DNA of 49,191 nucleotides from Bacteroidota bacterium (GCA_027593175.1 JAQCJI010000011.1:1-49191), one strand, 5' to 3'; shown: positions 1 through 8,906, numbered from the stretch's first letter. A program made the numbers and translations. Notes: generated from the letters alone by a model not told the origin.

Positions 1-31
1 TATATTCCTGTCAACAAGTTAACTGATTGCC

Positions 32-2368
32 ATGAATCTATCTAAATGGGGGATTCCCCTGCTGATTAGCTTCCTATGCGGAGCCTGCAATAGCCCAACA
101 CCACATGCCTTGACCGGCCTACAAGAGGAAGTAAGCGTTCGCCGAGACAGTTGGGGCATCAACCACATCGAAGCCAAAAACGAACACGATCTATTTTTTG
201 CGCAAGGCTACCTCGCCGCCAAAGACCGCCTATTTCAGTTTGAACTCTGGCGCCGAAAAGCTACCGGCACCACTGCAGCCCTGGTAGGTCCCGCCGGTCT
301 CCAAAGTGACATTGGTGCCCGCCTCTTGCGCTACCGCAAGGACATGGATACCGAACTGAACCACTACCACCCCAACGGCAAAGCCATCATCGAAGCCTAC
401 GTCGCCGGTGTCAATGCCTACATCGAAGAAACGCGCAAAGATCCCTCCCTACTCCCTTTTGAATTTGCTGCGCTGGGCATCGAACCAGGCCTATGGACGC
501 CCGACGTGGTCATCTCCCGACACAATGGCATCCGCTCCAATGCCCAACAAGAATTGTCCATCGGTCGTGCACTGGCCCAGGTCGACGCCCAAAAAATCAA
601 GGAGCTGCTTTGGTTTCACCCGGGCGATCCAGACCTCAGCCTGGACCCATCCATCGACCCCAACTGGCTGGCGGCCGACATCCTCAAGCCCTACCTTGCC
701 TTAGGGGAAGTCATCCCTTTTGAAGAACTTTTTGACTCCGAAGAAATGCCCGAAGGGAGCAATAATTGGATCATCAGTGGGGACCGCACCCAAAGCGGAT
801 TTCCAATCCTTGCCAACGACCCACACCGCCGCATTGCGCTCCCTTCTTTGCGCTACATGGTCCATTTGAAGGCCCCAGGATGGAATGTGATCGGAGGAGG
901 TGAACCTGTAATCCCGGGAGTATCGATCGGCCACAATGATCACGGTGCTTGGGGATTGACCATATTCCAAAGCGATGCAGAGGACATTTACCTCTACGAA
1001 CTCAATCCCGAAAACCCCAACCAGTATAAGTACCAGTCCAACTGGGAGGACATGACGCTCATCGAGGAACAGATACAGATCAAGGGACAGAAAGACAGCC
1101 TAGTGACGCTGCGCTACACCCGACATGGGCCGATCACCCACCTGGACACCAAAAACCACCGAGCGGCGGCTGTGCGCGCGGCCTGGCTGGAACCAGGAGC
1201 TGCCCCCTACTTGGCTTCGCTGCGGATGAATCAAGCCACGAATTGGGCCGATTTTCAAGAAGCCTGTACCTACAGCTTTATTCCCGGGGAAAACATGATC
1301 TGGGCAGATAAATCAGGAACTATTGGTTGGCAGGCCGTAGGAATCACCCCCAAGCGCCCCAACTTTTCTGGCATGGTGCCCATCCCAGGAGATGGACGCT
1401 ACGAGTGGGATGGGTACTGGCCAAATTCCTTGAAGCCTAGCTTAACCAACCCCGAAAAGGGGTTTTGGGGAACCGCCAACCAGCACGTCACACCAGCGGA
1501 CTATCCTTATCCGGAGGCACTGGCCTTTACCTGGTCAGATCCTTTCCGTGGAGATCGTGTGAATGAGGTATTGGCACAAGACAGCAGCGCCACAATCGCC
1601 AAGTCCATCGCCTTGCAAGTGGATGTCACGGCTCTACCTGCCCGTCTACTTACTCCCCTACTTCTTAATGCTCCGATCACAGACCCCAAAGGTAAGGAAG
1701 CACTGGCTTGGATGGAGGATTGGGACTACCAACTCCTGCCTGAAAGTGTGGCCGCAGGCATGTATGTGGCCTGGGAAAAAGCCTTGGTCAAGGAGGTTCG
1801 AAACCGAAAGGTCCCAGCAGCCATCCAAGGGCTGATCCAACCCCAACTGACAAAAATCATTGATTGGGTGATGCATCCCGAGCAGCTCTTCTCCGAAAAT
1901 GCCCTCCAGCAGCGAGATCGCTTGCTCGCCCAAACCTGGTCTACCGCCTTGGACGATCTTTCCAAAACCTTAGGCCCTAACCCAGCGCAATGGAACTATG
2001 GGCAAGCAGCCTACAAGCACATTGCTCTGCAACATCCCCTGTCCAAATGGGTGGATGCCCAACTGCAGCAGCAGGTGAATTTGGGTCCTCTCCCACGAGG
2101 CGGCTATGCCCATACTCCTGCCGCAAATGGATCTGGCAACAACCAAACCGCTGGCGCGAGCTTCCGCATGGTGACCGACTTAGCGGACTGGGATTTGACC
2201 CAGATGACCAATACCCCTGGACAATCGGGAGACCCGCGAAGTCCCTTTTACAAAAACCTATTTGAAGACTGGGCGAAGGATCGCTATTTTCCCGCCTATT
2301 TTTCGGATAAAAAAATAACCCAACATACCGCCCAATTACTTATCCTTACCCCAAAACCAACCCGATGA
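32..2368 (+). CDS. Penicillin acylase family lipoprotein (Ntn hydrolase)
   Basis: Member of the penicillin amidase (peptidase S45) family, which hydrolyses amide bonds of acylated amines such as beta-lactams, N-acyl-homoserine lactones or N-acyl amino acids; the substrate here is unknown. The N-terminus is a lipoprotein signal ending at the lipobox CGAC (Cys19), so the enzyme should sit in the periplasm or on an outer membrane. The alpha-chain motif with DSWGINHIEA and a GYLAAKDR stretch is present near residues 39-70. The autocatalytic cleavage site is Gly242-Ser243 within EGSNNWIIS; Ser243 would be the new N-terminal nucleophile of a roughly 536-residue beta chain. The length of 778 aa is normal for Bacteroidota members. 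Its stop overlaps the next start as ATGA, so the two are probably translated together. No gene is visible in the 31 bases before it. Confidence 0.93.
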   Translation: MNLSKWGIPLLISFLCGACNSPTPHALTGLQEEVSVRRDSWGINHIEAKNEHDLFFAQGYLAAKDRLFQFELWRRKATGTTAALVGPAGLQSDIGARLLRYRKDMDTELNHYHPNGKAIIEAYVAGVNAYIEETRKDPSLLPFEFAALGIEPGLWTPDVVISRHNGIRSNAQQELSIGRALAQVDAQKIKELLWFHPGDPDLSLDPSIDPNWLAADILKPYLALGEVIPFEELFDSEEMPEGSNNWIISGDRTQSGFPILANDPHRRIALPSLRYMVHLKAPGWNVIGGGEPVIPGVSIGHNDHGAWGLTIFQSDAEDIYLYELNPENPNQYKYQSNWEDMTLIEEQIQIKGQKDSLVTLRYTRHGPITHLDTKNHRAAAVRAAWLEPGAAPYLASLRMNQATNWADFQEACTYSFIPGENMIWADKSGTIGWQAVGITPKRPNFSGMVPIPGDGRYEWDGYWPNSLKPSLTNPEKGFWGTANQHVTPADYPYPEALAFTWSDPFRGDRVNEVLAQDSSATIAKSIALQVDVTALPARLLTPLLLNAPITDPKGKEALAWMEDWDYQLLPESVAAGMYVAWEKALVKEVRNRKVPAAIQGLIQPQLTKIIDWVMHPEQLFSENALQQRDRLLAQTWSTALDDLSKTLGPNPAQWNYGQAAYKHIALQHPLSKWVDAQLQQQVNLGPLPRGGYAHTPAANGSGNNQTAGASFRMVTDLADWDLTQMTNTPGQSGDPRSPFYKNLFEDWAKDRYFPAYFSDKKITQHTAQLLILTPKPTR

Positions 2369-3978
2369 AATCTGTATTCCCCATCCTTTGCCTTGCCCTC
2401 GCCCTCCTCTTTCAGAGCTGCTCTAAAGAAAACGAGGTAGACCTACTCATTCACAATACACTGATCTATGATGGCACTGGCACAGCCCCTTTTCTTGGAC
2501 AAGTGGGAGTCAAGAAAGGAAAAATTGTCTATGTCGGCGAGGAAAAGCCCCTATCTGCCGACAAGACCCTGGATGCAGAAGGAAAAGCACTCACGCCGGG
2601 ATTTATCAACATGCTCTCTTGGGGCTACGACAACTTGCTGGAAGATGGGCGCTCCTTGAGTGATCTAAAGCAAGGGGTGACCTTGGAAGTTTTTGGCGAG
2701 GGGACCTCTCCAGGCCCATCAGGAAAGAAGGATAGCACCAACTACGAGACCTTTGCGGAGGCGATGAACAAACTCGCAACCCAAGGGGTGACTCCCAATA
2801 TTGCCTCTTACTTGGGCGCTACTACAGTACGCATTCAAACGGTGGGCTATGACAATCGCCCTGCTTCCCCGAAGGAACTGGAAGCCATGAAGCAGCTGGT
2901 CATCCAATCCATGGAAGAGGGAGCTTTGGGCATCGGCTCTTCCTTGATCTATGCACCTGCCGATTTTGCGCCTACGGAGGAACTCGTAGCGCTCTGTGCG
3001 GCATCCGCCCCATTCGGCGGTCGTTACATTTCGCATATTCGCAACGAGGACAAGCGACTTCTGGAGTCAGTCAATGAGTTGATCCACATCGCCAAAACTG
3101 CAGGCGTACCTGCAGAGATCTACCACCTGAAAGCCTCCCGCCCGGCCAATTTTTACAAGTTGGATCAGGTGATCGCCAAAGTCGACTCAGCACGAGCCGC
3201 TGGGCTTGCGATCACGGCGGATATTTATACCTACAATGCCTCCTCCACCGGATTGACAGGCGTGGTACCTACCTGGGTACAGGAAGGGGGGCACGAGGCC
3301 TGGATGAACCGGATGCGAGACCCAGTGGCAAGAAAGCGATTGCTAGAAGACCTTCGTCAGGAACTCAGTCAACAACCCCCGAAGGACATCCTGATGGTGG
3401 GTTTTAAAAATGACTCCTTGGGGAAAATTTACCAAGGAAAGACCATCGCCGAAGCGGCAGTGATGCGAGGACAGACCCCAGAGGAAACCGTCATCGACTT
3501 GATTTTGGAGGACGATAGCCGAATCCAATGCATTTACTTCAGCATGTCGGAGGAGAACCTCCGCAAAAAAATGCAAATCCCCTGGGTATCTTTTTGCTCC
3601 GATGCTGGCAGCTACTCCAGCTGGGAACCTGACTTTCGAACCCACCCTCGAGCATTTGGGAGCTTTATTCGCGTACTTAGCGAATTTTCGATTAAGGAAG
3701 GCTTGCTTACCCTGGAGTCTGCTATATACCGCTTGACTGGATTACCCGCTGCCAACTTAGGCCTAACCGACCGCGGGCTGATCAAAGAGGGGTACTGGGC
3801 AGACTTGGTGCTATTCGATCCCAAGGCATTGAAGGACAAAGCTACCTTTGACAATCCCTTGCAGTTTGCCGAGGGAATCGACCAGGTATGGGTCAATGGC
3901 ACCCAGGTGCTTCTCGGCGGGGAGCATACTGGTGCATTTCCAGGACAGTTTGTAAAGGGCGCTGGCGCAAAAAAGTAG
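2365..3978 (+). CDS. D-aminoacylase-family amidohydrolase lipoprotein lacking the HxH motif
   Basis: Amidohydrolase-superfamily protein related to N-acyl-D-amino-acid deacylases. Lipoprotein signal with lipobox FQSC (Cys19). The family's first strand normally reads PGFID-x-HxH and supplies two zinc ligands; here it reads PGFINMLSW (residues 78-86), so both His are replaced, by Leu84 and Trp86. The later ligand positions look intact: His224 in YISHIRNED, His254 in IYHLKAS and Asp413 in CSDAG. The family Cys ligand near the next strand also appears replaced, in the stretch EVFGEG. This would leave at most one metal site; D-aminoacylases are known to need mainly one tightly bound zinc, so activity is possible but altered. 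It follows the penicillin acylase gene with an ATGA overlap, suggesting joint breakdown of N-acyl amides. Family assignment is firm, substrate is not known. Confidence 0.9.
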   Translation: MKSVFPILCLALALLFQSCSKENEVDLLIHNTLIYDGTGTAPFLGQVGVKKGKIVYVGEEKPLSADKTLDAEGKALTPGFINMLSWGYDNLLEDGRSLSDLKQGVTLEVFGEGTSPGPSGKKDSTNYETFAEAMNKLATQGVTPNIASYLGATTVRIQTVGYDNRPASPKELEAMKQLVIQSMEEGALGIGSSLIYAPADFAPTEELVALCAASAPFGGRYISHIRNEDKRLLESVNELIHIAKTAGVPAEIYHLKASRPANFYKLDQVIAKVDSARAAGLAITADIYTYNASSTGLTGVVPTWVQEGGHEAWMNRMRDPVARKRLLEDLRQELSQQPPKDILMVGFKNDSLGKIYQGKTIAEAAVMRGQTPEETVIDLILEDDSRIQCIYFSMSEENLRKKMQIPWVSFCSDAGSYSSWEPDFRTHPRAFGSFIRVLSEFSIKEGLLTLESAIYRLTGLPAANLGLTDRGLIKEGYWADLVLFDPKALKDKATFDNPLQFAEGIDQVWVNGTQVLLGGEHTGAFPGQFVKGAGAKK

Positions 3979-4093
3979 TTAAAATGGCAATTTAAGGTAG
4001 GGGTTTTTAAGGAGCCTTAAGATGATTTTTCCAAAGTTTCGCTTTGGAGGTAATGGGATTATTGCTAGGTTTAGCTCACACATCCCCACTCCC

Positions 4094-4651
4094 ATGTTTC
4101 GGAATTTAGCAAACTTGCTTTCTCAAAAAAATCCGCTCCAAATTCTTCTGTGGGGGTTCTTTACCCTAGGCATAGCGTTTCTACTTGTTGCTTGCCAGTC
4201 CAAGGCTCCTGCGGAAAACGTTACCACAACTGAAGTAACTCCATTCGCCTTGTCTGATGCACAATTTCAGCGGCTTGATGGAAGTGAATTTGGGTTATCA
4301 CCTGAACAGAAATCCTGGACCGTTTTACATTTTTGGGCCACCTGGTGCAAGCCCTGCCTGGCAGAATTTCCAGAATTAAAATCAGCCCTACCCCGCCTGC
4401 AAAGCGATAGCGTCACCTTTCTCCTTGCCACCGAAGAGGACCTCGATCAAATCCGATCGTTTGAAGAGAAACGCAATTTCGGGTTGGAGTTCCTCCACCT
4501 GAAAGAGGCTACACTTGCTGATTTTGAAGTGCATGCCCTACCTACTACCCTTGTCATTGACCGCCAAGGGAAGGTGGTGTATCGGCACATGGGACAGTTA
4601 AACTGGCAGGATGTCACCTCTATTGAAGACCTAATCTCCCAACAGCCATGA
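4094..4651 (+). CDS. TlpA-like thioredoxin-fold lipoprotein
   Basis: Thiol-disulfide oxidoreductase of the TlpA/ResA type, expected to reduce or exchange disulfides on the periplasmic side of a membrane. The active site WCKPC is at Cys85 and Cys88 (numbering from 4094) and a cis-Pro motif ALPTT follows at the usual distance. I chose the ATG at 4094 because a signal segment ending in the lipobox LVAC begins shortly after it; an ATG at 4022 in the same frame would add 24 residues of poorly hydrophobic sequence before the signal. The 115 bases before it hold only a 14-base palindrome at 4007-4020, too weak to call a terminator. The stop overlaps the next start as ATGA, tying it to the sialidase-like gene. 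Confidence 0.9.
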   Translation: MFRNLANLLSQKNPLQILLWGFFTLGIAFLLVACQSKAPAENVTTTEVTPFALSDAQFQRLDGSEFGLSPEQKSWTVLHFWATWCKPCLAEFPELKSALPRLQSDSVTFLLATEEDLDQIRSFEEKRNFGLEFLHLKEATLADFEVHALPTTLVIDRQGKVVYRHMGQLNWQDVTSIEDLISQQP

Positions 4652-5883
4652 ATCGCATCCTACTCACTTTAATAGCCCTTTCTGGGCTTTACCTCGCCTC
4701 CTGCACTTCGGCGACCCCACCAATGGTCGCTGTTCAAGACATCCCCTTTCCAGGTGGGGCAGAAACCTCCCTGCCCTCCCTTTCTTCAGATGGCAAGACA
4801 CTCATCCTTTCTTGGGTAGCCACGCCCACGGATAGCTTAGCGCAATTTTACTTTGCTCGCCTCGGTGAAGAGGGAAAATGGTCTAGCCCCGAGCGGATAG
4901 CCGAGGGCAGCAACTGGTTTGTCAATTGGGCGGACTACCCTGCGCTCGTTCAAAACAAAGGCTCGGTCCTAGCCTACCACCTGCAAAAATCTTCCCCAGG
5001 AAAATTCTCCTACGACATTCTGATACATGCTTTACCGCAGGGCCAGGAAAATTGGCGGGGGGGGCTTCCTTTGCACCGCGATTCCACGCAGACCGAACAT
5101 GGATTTGTGTCCGCAACAGCATACAGCGATTCAAGCTTCTTGGTATCCTGGTTGGATGGACGCAACACCGGAGGGGGAGGACACGAAGGCCATGACGGAC
5201 ATTCAGGCGCGATGAGCATCCGTGCGGCAGAAGTAACGGTGCAGGGAAAGGTCCTTTGGGACAGCCAACTGGATGACAAAACCTGTGATTGCTGCCAAAC
5301 GAGCACAGCCATTACTTCCCAAGGACCGGTGGTGGTCTACCGCAACCGATCAGACCAAGAAATTCGAGACATTGCCATCACTCGCCTAGTAGACGGAGAC
5401 TGGACTGAACCGAACATTATTCATACCGATGGATGGGAAATTTCGGGTTGCCCGGTCAATGGCCCCAAGGTCGTCGCACAAGGAAAGAGGGTGCTAGTGG
5501 GCTGGTTTACCGCTGCCAAGGGGCAGGCAAAGGTTAATTTTTCTTTCTCCTCGGATGCTGGGGGCACCTTTGGTGCTCCGATTGCCGTCGAGGGACAGGG
5601 CATCATCGGTCGCGTAGAAGTAGCCTTGCTGGATGAGCAGTCAGGCATCGCCTCTTGGATGGAAACCAATGAGACGGGCACCTATTTGATGGCTGCTCGG
5701 ATTGACAGCGGGGGCACGATGGGCATGCGATGGGAGATTGGGAAGATGGACTCGGGACGAAAAAGTGGATTCCCTCAGCTGGAGGTGCTGGGAGATGCCA
5801 TTTACTTCGCATGGACTGAGGTCCAGGAAGATGCCAACCAGGTGCGAACTGCATTTTTGCCGAAGTCGGCATTTATGGACTAA
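4648..5883 (+). CDS. Sialidase-like beta-propeller lipoprotein with His and Cys clusters
   Basis: Predicted secreted lipoprotein (lipobox LASC) of the sialidase/BNR-like propeller fold. Repeating blades of the type SSDGKTLILSWV, SFLVSWLDGRNT and VLVGWFTAAKG fit a six-bladed propeller, but I see no convincing catalytic Arg triad or Asp-boxes of a true sialidase, so enzymatic function is doubtful. Two unusual clusters stand out: HEGHDGH (His179, His182, His185) and CDCC (Cys213, Cys215, Cys216). Both are typical of metal or haem handling and could be a redox partner site for the TlpA-like protein encoded immediately upstream with an ATGA overlap. This is the last gene of the four-lipoprotein run. 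Related Bacteroidota proteins are usually named exo-alpha-sialidase only by fold. Confidence 0.8.
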   Translation: MNRILLTLIALSGLYLASCTSATPPMVAVQDIPFPGGAETSLPSLSSDGKTLILSWVATPTDSLAQFYFARLGEEGKWSSPERIAEGSNWFVNWADYPALVQNKGSVLAYHLQKSSPGKFSYDILIHALPQGQENWRGGLPLHRDSTQTEHGFVSATAYSDSSFLVSWLDGRNTGGGGHEGHDGHSGAMSIRAAEVTVQGKVLWDSQLDDKTCDCCQTSTAITSQGPVVVYRNRSDQEIRDIAITRLVDGDWTEPNIIHTDGWEISGCPVNGPKVVAQGKRVLVGWFTAAKGQAKVNFSFSSDAGGTFGAPIAVEGQGIIGRVEVALLDEQSGIASWMETNETGTYLMAARIDSGGTMGMRWEIGKMDSGRKSGFPQLEVLGDAIYFAWTEVQEDANQVRTAFLPKSAFMD

Positions 5884-6457
5884 CAACAGGGAGCTTTGAT
5901 CTGCTTAAATAACTACTGAAGGGATAGTACACTACTACTCAAGGGGAGAATTTTTTGGTACAAAAACAAAAGAAAAAAATGGATAGCAACATCGATATCT
6001 AGCCTACCCTAGAAAACTGAAGCATCTCTCCTTTCTTAAGTTAAGTCCCAGAAGGCAAAAAAATCTACGAGCAGCTGCATCAGCCCCCCCCCACCGAGAG
6101 ATCGAACTCCAGCTTCCCAGCCTCGCTGCGGGTATCTACCTCGCCCAATTGATTCCGGCCAGCGCCATACTCAACTCCGAATTTTTCAAAAATACTGAAG
6201 CTGATCCAATAGCCTACGCTAGCCCTTGCTTGATCCGTAGCAGCGCGGAAAAAAATAATTAGTGAAATCCTTTACGGACTGTTTTTAAAAATGTAGACCT
6301 AGCGAGGGCGCTCTTTGCAAAACTAGTCGAACGTATGCTCTTCAGGTATTGCAAGCGGATCAGTGTAAAAAACATAAGCAGTAGCAGCAATATTTCTGAA
6401 ACGTAACCTTCAAAATTTTGACCATCTTTACCAATTAAAAAAAGTTAAAAGTAGCGA
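5884..6457. other. Gene-poor interval with one decayed coding stretch
   Basis: No intact gene, RNA gene or clear terminator was found in these 574 bases. The only coding-like signal is the minus-strand remnant described at 6080-6271. A run of nine C at 6084-6092 is unusual for this genome. The last 60 bases before the nitroreductase are A/T-rich and probably hold its promoter, but no confident TTG/TAnnTTTG pair was seen. Confidence 0.6.
6080..6271 (-). pseudogene. Possible 3-prime remnant of an unidentified protein gene
   Basis: Read on the minus strand, 63 codons stay open between a TAA at 6272-6274 and a TGA at 6080-6082, with no ATG, GTG or TTG at a sensible start. The translation contains protein-like stretches such as ASVGYWISFSIFEKFGVEYG and NQLGEVDTRSEAGKLEFDLS and ends SVGGG. 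Composition alternates hydrophobic and charged residues as in a real soluble domain, unlike the surrounding non-coding sequence. The nine-C run lies in its last codons, a likely place for a frameshift. I do not recognise the family. It may equally be chance; confidence is low. Confidence 0.35.
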
Positions 6458-7180
6458 ATGAAAGAGGAACTTAATTTTTTTGAAGCAGTAAGCCAGCGTA
6501 GATCTGTACGCGTTTTTGATCAAATGGGAACTTTCGATGGCGGCATCGTTCAAAAATGCTTGGAAGCGGCCATCTTATCTCCCAACAGCTCCAACTTACA
6601 ACTCTACCAGTTTGTGCGTGTGCCTGAGTATTCTACCCTGAAAGATCGCTTGGCTCAACTCTGTATGGGTCAAAAGGCAGCCACCACAGCCCGGGAATTG
6701 GTGGTGGTCCTTACTCGACGAGATCGCTGGAAAGCCCATGCGAAAGCCAATTTTGAGTTTATCTCCGGATCAGCCTCCGGAGAAGGAGATAAAAAAGTGA
6801 AGTTGGCACTCCGATATTACGGTAAATTGGTGCCCATGCTCTATCGGAAATTTCCGGGTTGGACGATGATGAAGGAGCTAATCGCACTGGCTGTTGGCTT
6901 ACGCAAACTCATGGTTTGGGAGGTAAGTGAAACTGCCGTTCGGATCTCTGTACACAAAAGTGCTTCCCTTGCGAGCATGACCTTTATGCTGGCAATGAAA
7001 GCCTCGGGCTACGACACCTGCCCCATGGAGGGCTTTGATTCCAAACGGGTCAAAAAGCTTCTCAAGCTCCCCGTTGGATCTGAAATCGCGATGATTATTG
7101 CCTGCGGAAAAGGATTACCTGAAGGCATCTATGGAGAACGCTTTCGCGTTCCCACCTCAGAATTGATCGTAGTGAAGTAG
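6458..7180 (+). CDS. Nitroreductase family protein
   Basis: FMN-dependent nitroreductase-fold oxidoreductase, a cytoplasmic family that reduces nitro compounds, quinones or flavins with NAD(P)H. The N-terminal FMN-binding motif is present (AVSQRRSVRVF, residues 10-20), followed by the substrate-pocket helix AAILSPNSSNLQ and a C-terminal glycine-rich motif IIACGKGLPEG. The middle region (about residues 95-150), with FPGWTMMKELIALAVGLRK, is longer than in E. coli NfsB and is typical of the Bacteroidota subgroup. The length of 240 aa is complete. It stands alone, transcribed toward the S41 protease gene, with a hairpin just after its stop. Specific substrate cannot be inferred. Confidence 0.88.
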   Translation: MKEELNFFEAVSQRRSVRVFDQMGTFDGGIVQKCLEAAILSPNSSNLQLYQFVRVPEYSTLKDRLAQLCMGQKAATTARELVVVLTRRDRWKAHAKANFEFISGSASGEGDKKVKLALRYYGKLVPMLYRKFPGWTMMKELIALAVGLRKLMVWEVSETAVRISVHKSASLASMTFMLAMKASGYDTCPMEGFDSKRVKKLLKLPVGSEIAMIIACGKGLPEGIYGERFRVPTSELIVVK

Positions 7181-7187
7181 ATTTTAT

Positions 7188-7220
7188 ATCCTTTGAGGTC
7201 TTTTTCAGACCTCGAAGGAT
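7188..7220. terminator. Hairpin after the nitroreductase gene, possible bidirectional terminator
   Basis: Arms 7188-7200 and 7208-7220 pair over 13 positions with one mismatch around a T-rich loop (tttttca); the core is gaggtc/gacctc. It starts 8 bases after the nitroreductase stop. There is no long T-run after the stem, so termination is plausible but not certain. It shares its core with the hairpin at 7251-7279. Confidence 0.5.
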
Positions 7221-7250
7221 TCTCTCAATTCGCGCTTGATTCAATCTGAA

Positions 7251-7279
7251 ACCATCGAGGTCCTAGAGACCTCAAAGGT
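7251..7279. repeat. Second copy of the gaggtc/gacctc hairpin overlapping the S41 protease stop
   Basis: Perfect stem gaggtc (7257-7262) and gacctc (7268-7273) around the loop ctaga, with partial outer pairing acc/ggt. The minus-strand stop codon of the S41 protease lies at 7272-7274, inside the right arm. On the minus strand no T-run follows. The same core at 7188-7220 suggests a small repeated palindrome family rather than two independent terminators. Confidence 0.5.
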
Positions 7280-8906
7280 TTTTGGCTAGCGCTATTTTAT
7301 CGGCTTCCCCAAACAGGTTGATTGCCTGTTGGTAGACCTCATTGATGTCGTTGATGACCTTGTAAAAGGCACTGTCGTCATAGAGTTGCCGTCCCAAGTG
7401 CGCCTTGATCAGAATCCGCAGGTACTCCTTGGATTTGGCAAAATCCTTAGCATCAAAATCCACCTTGTTCTTTTTGCCAAAACCCACTAGGTCCATCAAC
7501 ATCGCATCGCTGACCTTGAAGCTTTTGTAATAGTCATCAGTGGAAAGTTTGCTGAAGCTACCCTTATTTTTACTTACATAATCCAACAAAAACTCACGGG
7601 AAGTATCCGAAGAAAAGAGTTTGTTTACATAGGCACTGTTCATGGTTGTATCTAGGGGCACAAAGTAGTCCGGCATGATGCCCCCACCCCCATAGACGGT
7701 TCGCCCTTTTTTGGTTTGGTACTTGAGGCTGTCATTGAAGCGAATGCTGTCGGCAGAGAAAAACTCGCCCTTTTCGAAGCGATTGTTGAGGTCCGTTTCG
7801 TAAGCCTCGTAGTCACTATCGTAAGGCTTTTGAATAGATCTACCCGAAGGAGTGAAGTATCGGGCAATCGTCAACCGCAACTCGGCTCCGTCCGAAAGGT
7901 CAATGGGCATTTGCACCAAGCCCTTACCAAAAGATCTTCTGCCAACAATAAGCCCACGATCATTGTCTTGAATAGCTCCTGCCAAAATCTCCGAAGCAGA
8001 GGCAGAACCTTCGTTGATCAATACAATCACCGAACCCTCCTCAAACAAACCCGGCTTGGATGCGTAGGCCTTATTACTGTACTGAGTCACTTTTCCTGCT
8101 TGAGAAACAATCAAATCTCGACCTCCCAACAACTCGTCTGCCATGTAGATGGCCGCTCCCATGTAACCTCCTGGGTTGCCTTGCAAGTCGATGATCAGCT
8201 TCTTCATGCCCTTTGCCTGCAAGTCTGCTACTGACTTTCGGAACTCATCGTAGGTAGTCGCCGCAAAGCGGGTTACCTTGATGTAGCCAATTTCCTTGTT
8301 GACCATATAGGTGGCATTGATGCTGTACTGTGGGATTTTTGCCCGCGTGATTTGGTAGGGGATGAGTTTGGGAGCATTTTTTCGCTTGATCTCTACCGCC
8401 ACTTTGGAGCCGCTCTGGCCTCGGAGGTAGTCGAATACATCGCGGTTGGTGATGCCAATGCCAGCTACCGTCTTACCATCTACGGAAATGATCTGATCCC
8501 CCGATTGGATACCAAGGGCCTCTGAAGGGCCTCCAGTGAGCGGAGCTACTACATAAATGGTATCGCGAATGATCCCAAATTCAACCCCAATCCCATCAAA
8601 TTCACCCTCTAATTGGGATTGGGCCAAAGAAGCGTCCCGAGCAGGAATGTAGCTGGAGTGGGGATCGAGTTTCTCCAACATCTTGGTGATGCCAAACTCC
8701 ACCAGCTCATTGGTGTCAACACTATCCACGTAGTCGCGGTTGATGTAGGTCATAATCTCCTGCAACTTGTATAGTGCAGCTCTCAGGTCGTTTTGACTGC
8801 CCTTGGGCTCTGCAAAGGTGGCACCTATCCAAATCCCTCCCGCAATGGAAAGGGCAATAAGCAGTGGAAGACGAATTTGAGTGGTTGTATTTTTTTGTTG
8901 GCTCAC
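7272..8906 (-). CDS. S41 family C-terminal processing peptidase (CtpA/Prc type)
   Basis: Periplasmic serine protease of the Ctp/Prc family that degrades or trims proteins from their C-terminus. An N-terminal hydrophobic segment (about residues 13-31) acts as signal or anchor; a PDZ domain spans about 95-175, including the carboxylate-binding region GEFDGIGVEFG and SGDQIISVDG; the protease core follows with LQGNPGGYMGAA. The Ser-Lys dyad is Ser303 (in GSASASEI) and Lys328 (in SFGKGLVQ), with the same 25-residue spacing as E. coli Prc Ser430/Lys455. The start is GTG at 8904-8906, since an in-frame TAA lies five codons upstream and no ATG fits. A two-codon ATG-CTG-TGA reading overlaps this start. 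The gene is alone and convergent with the nitroreductase gene. Confidence 0.93.
   Translation of the reverse strand: MSQQKNTTTQIRLPLLIALSIAGGIWIGATFAEPKGSQNDLRAALYKLQEIMTYINRDYVDSVDTNELVEFGITKMLEKLDPHSSYIPARDASLAQSQLEGEFDGIGVEFGIIRDTIYVVAPLTGGPSEALGIQSGDQIISVDGKTVAGIGITNRDVFDYLRGQSGSKVAVEIKRKNAPKLIPYQITRAKIPQYSINATYMVNKEIGYIKVTRFAATTYDEFRKSVADLQAKGMKKLIIDLQGNPGGYMGAAIYMADELLGGRDLIVSQAGKVTQYSNKAYASKPGLFEEGSVIVLINEGSASASEILAGAIQDNDRGLIVGRRSFGKGLVQMPIDLSDGAELRLTIARYFTPSGRSIQKPYDSDYEAYETDLNNRFEKGEFFSADSIRFNDSLKYQTKKGRTVYGGGGIMPDYFVPLDTTMNSAYVNKLFSSDTSREFLLDYVSKNKGSFSKLSTDDYYKSFKVSDAMLMDLVGFGKKNKVDFDAKDFAKSKEYLRILIKAHLGRQLYDDSAFYKVINDINEVYQQAINLFGEADKIALAKNL

Noticed and set aside
4007-4020. 14-base palindrome ttaagg-ag-ccttaa as a terminator inside the lipoprotein run
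   Set aside because: The stem is A/T-rich and not followed directly by a T-run; too weak to call.
6084-6092. Nine-C run as a phase-variation tract
   Set aside because: It lies in a decayed region and is not within or before an intact gene, so there is nothing evident to switch.
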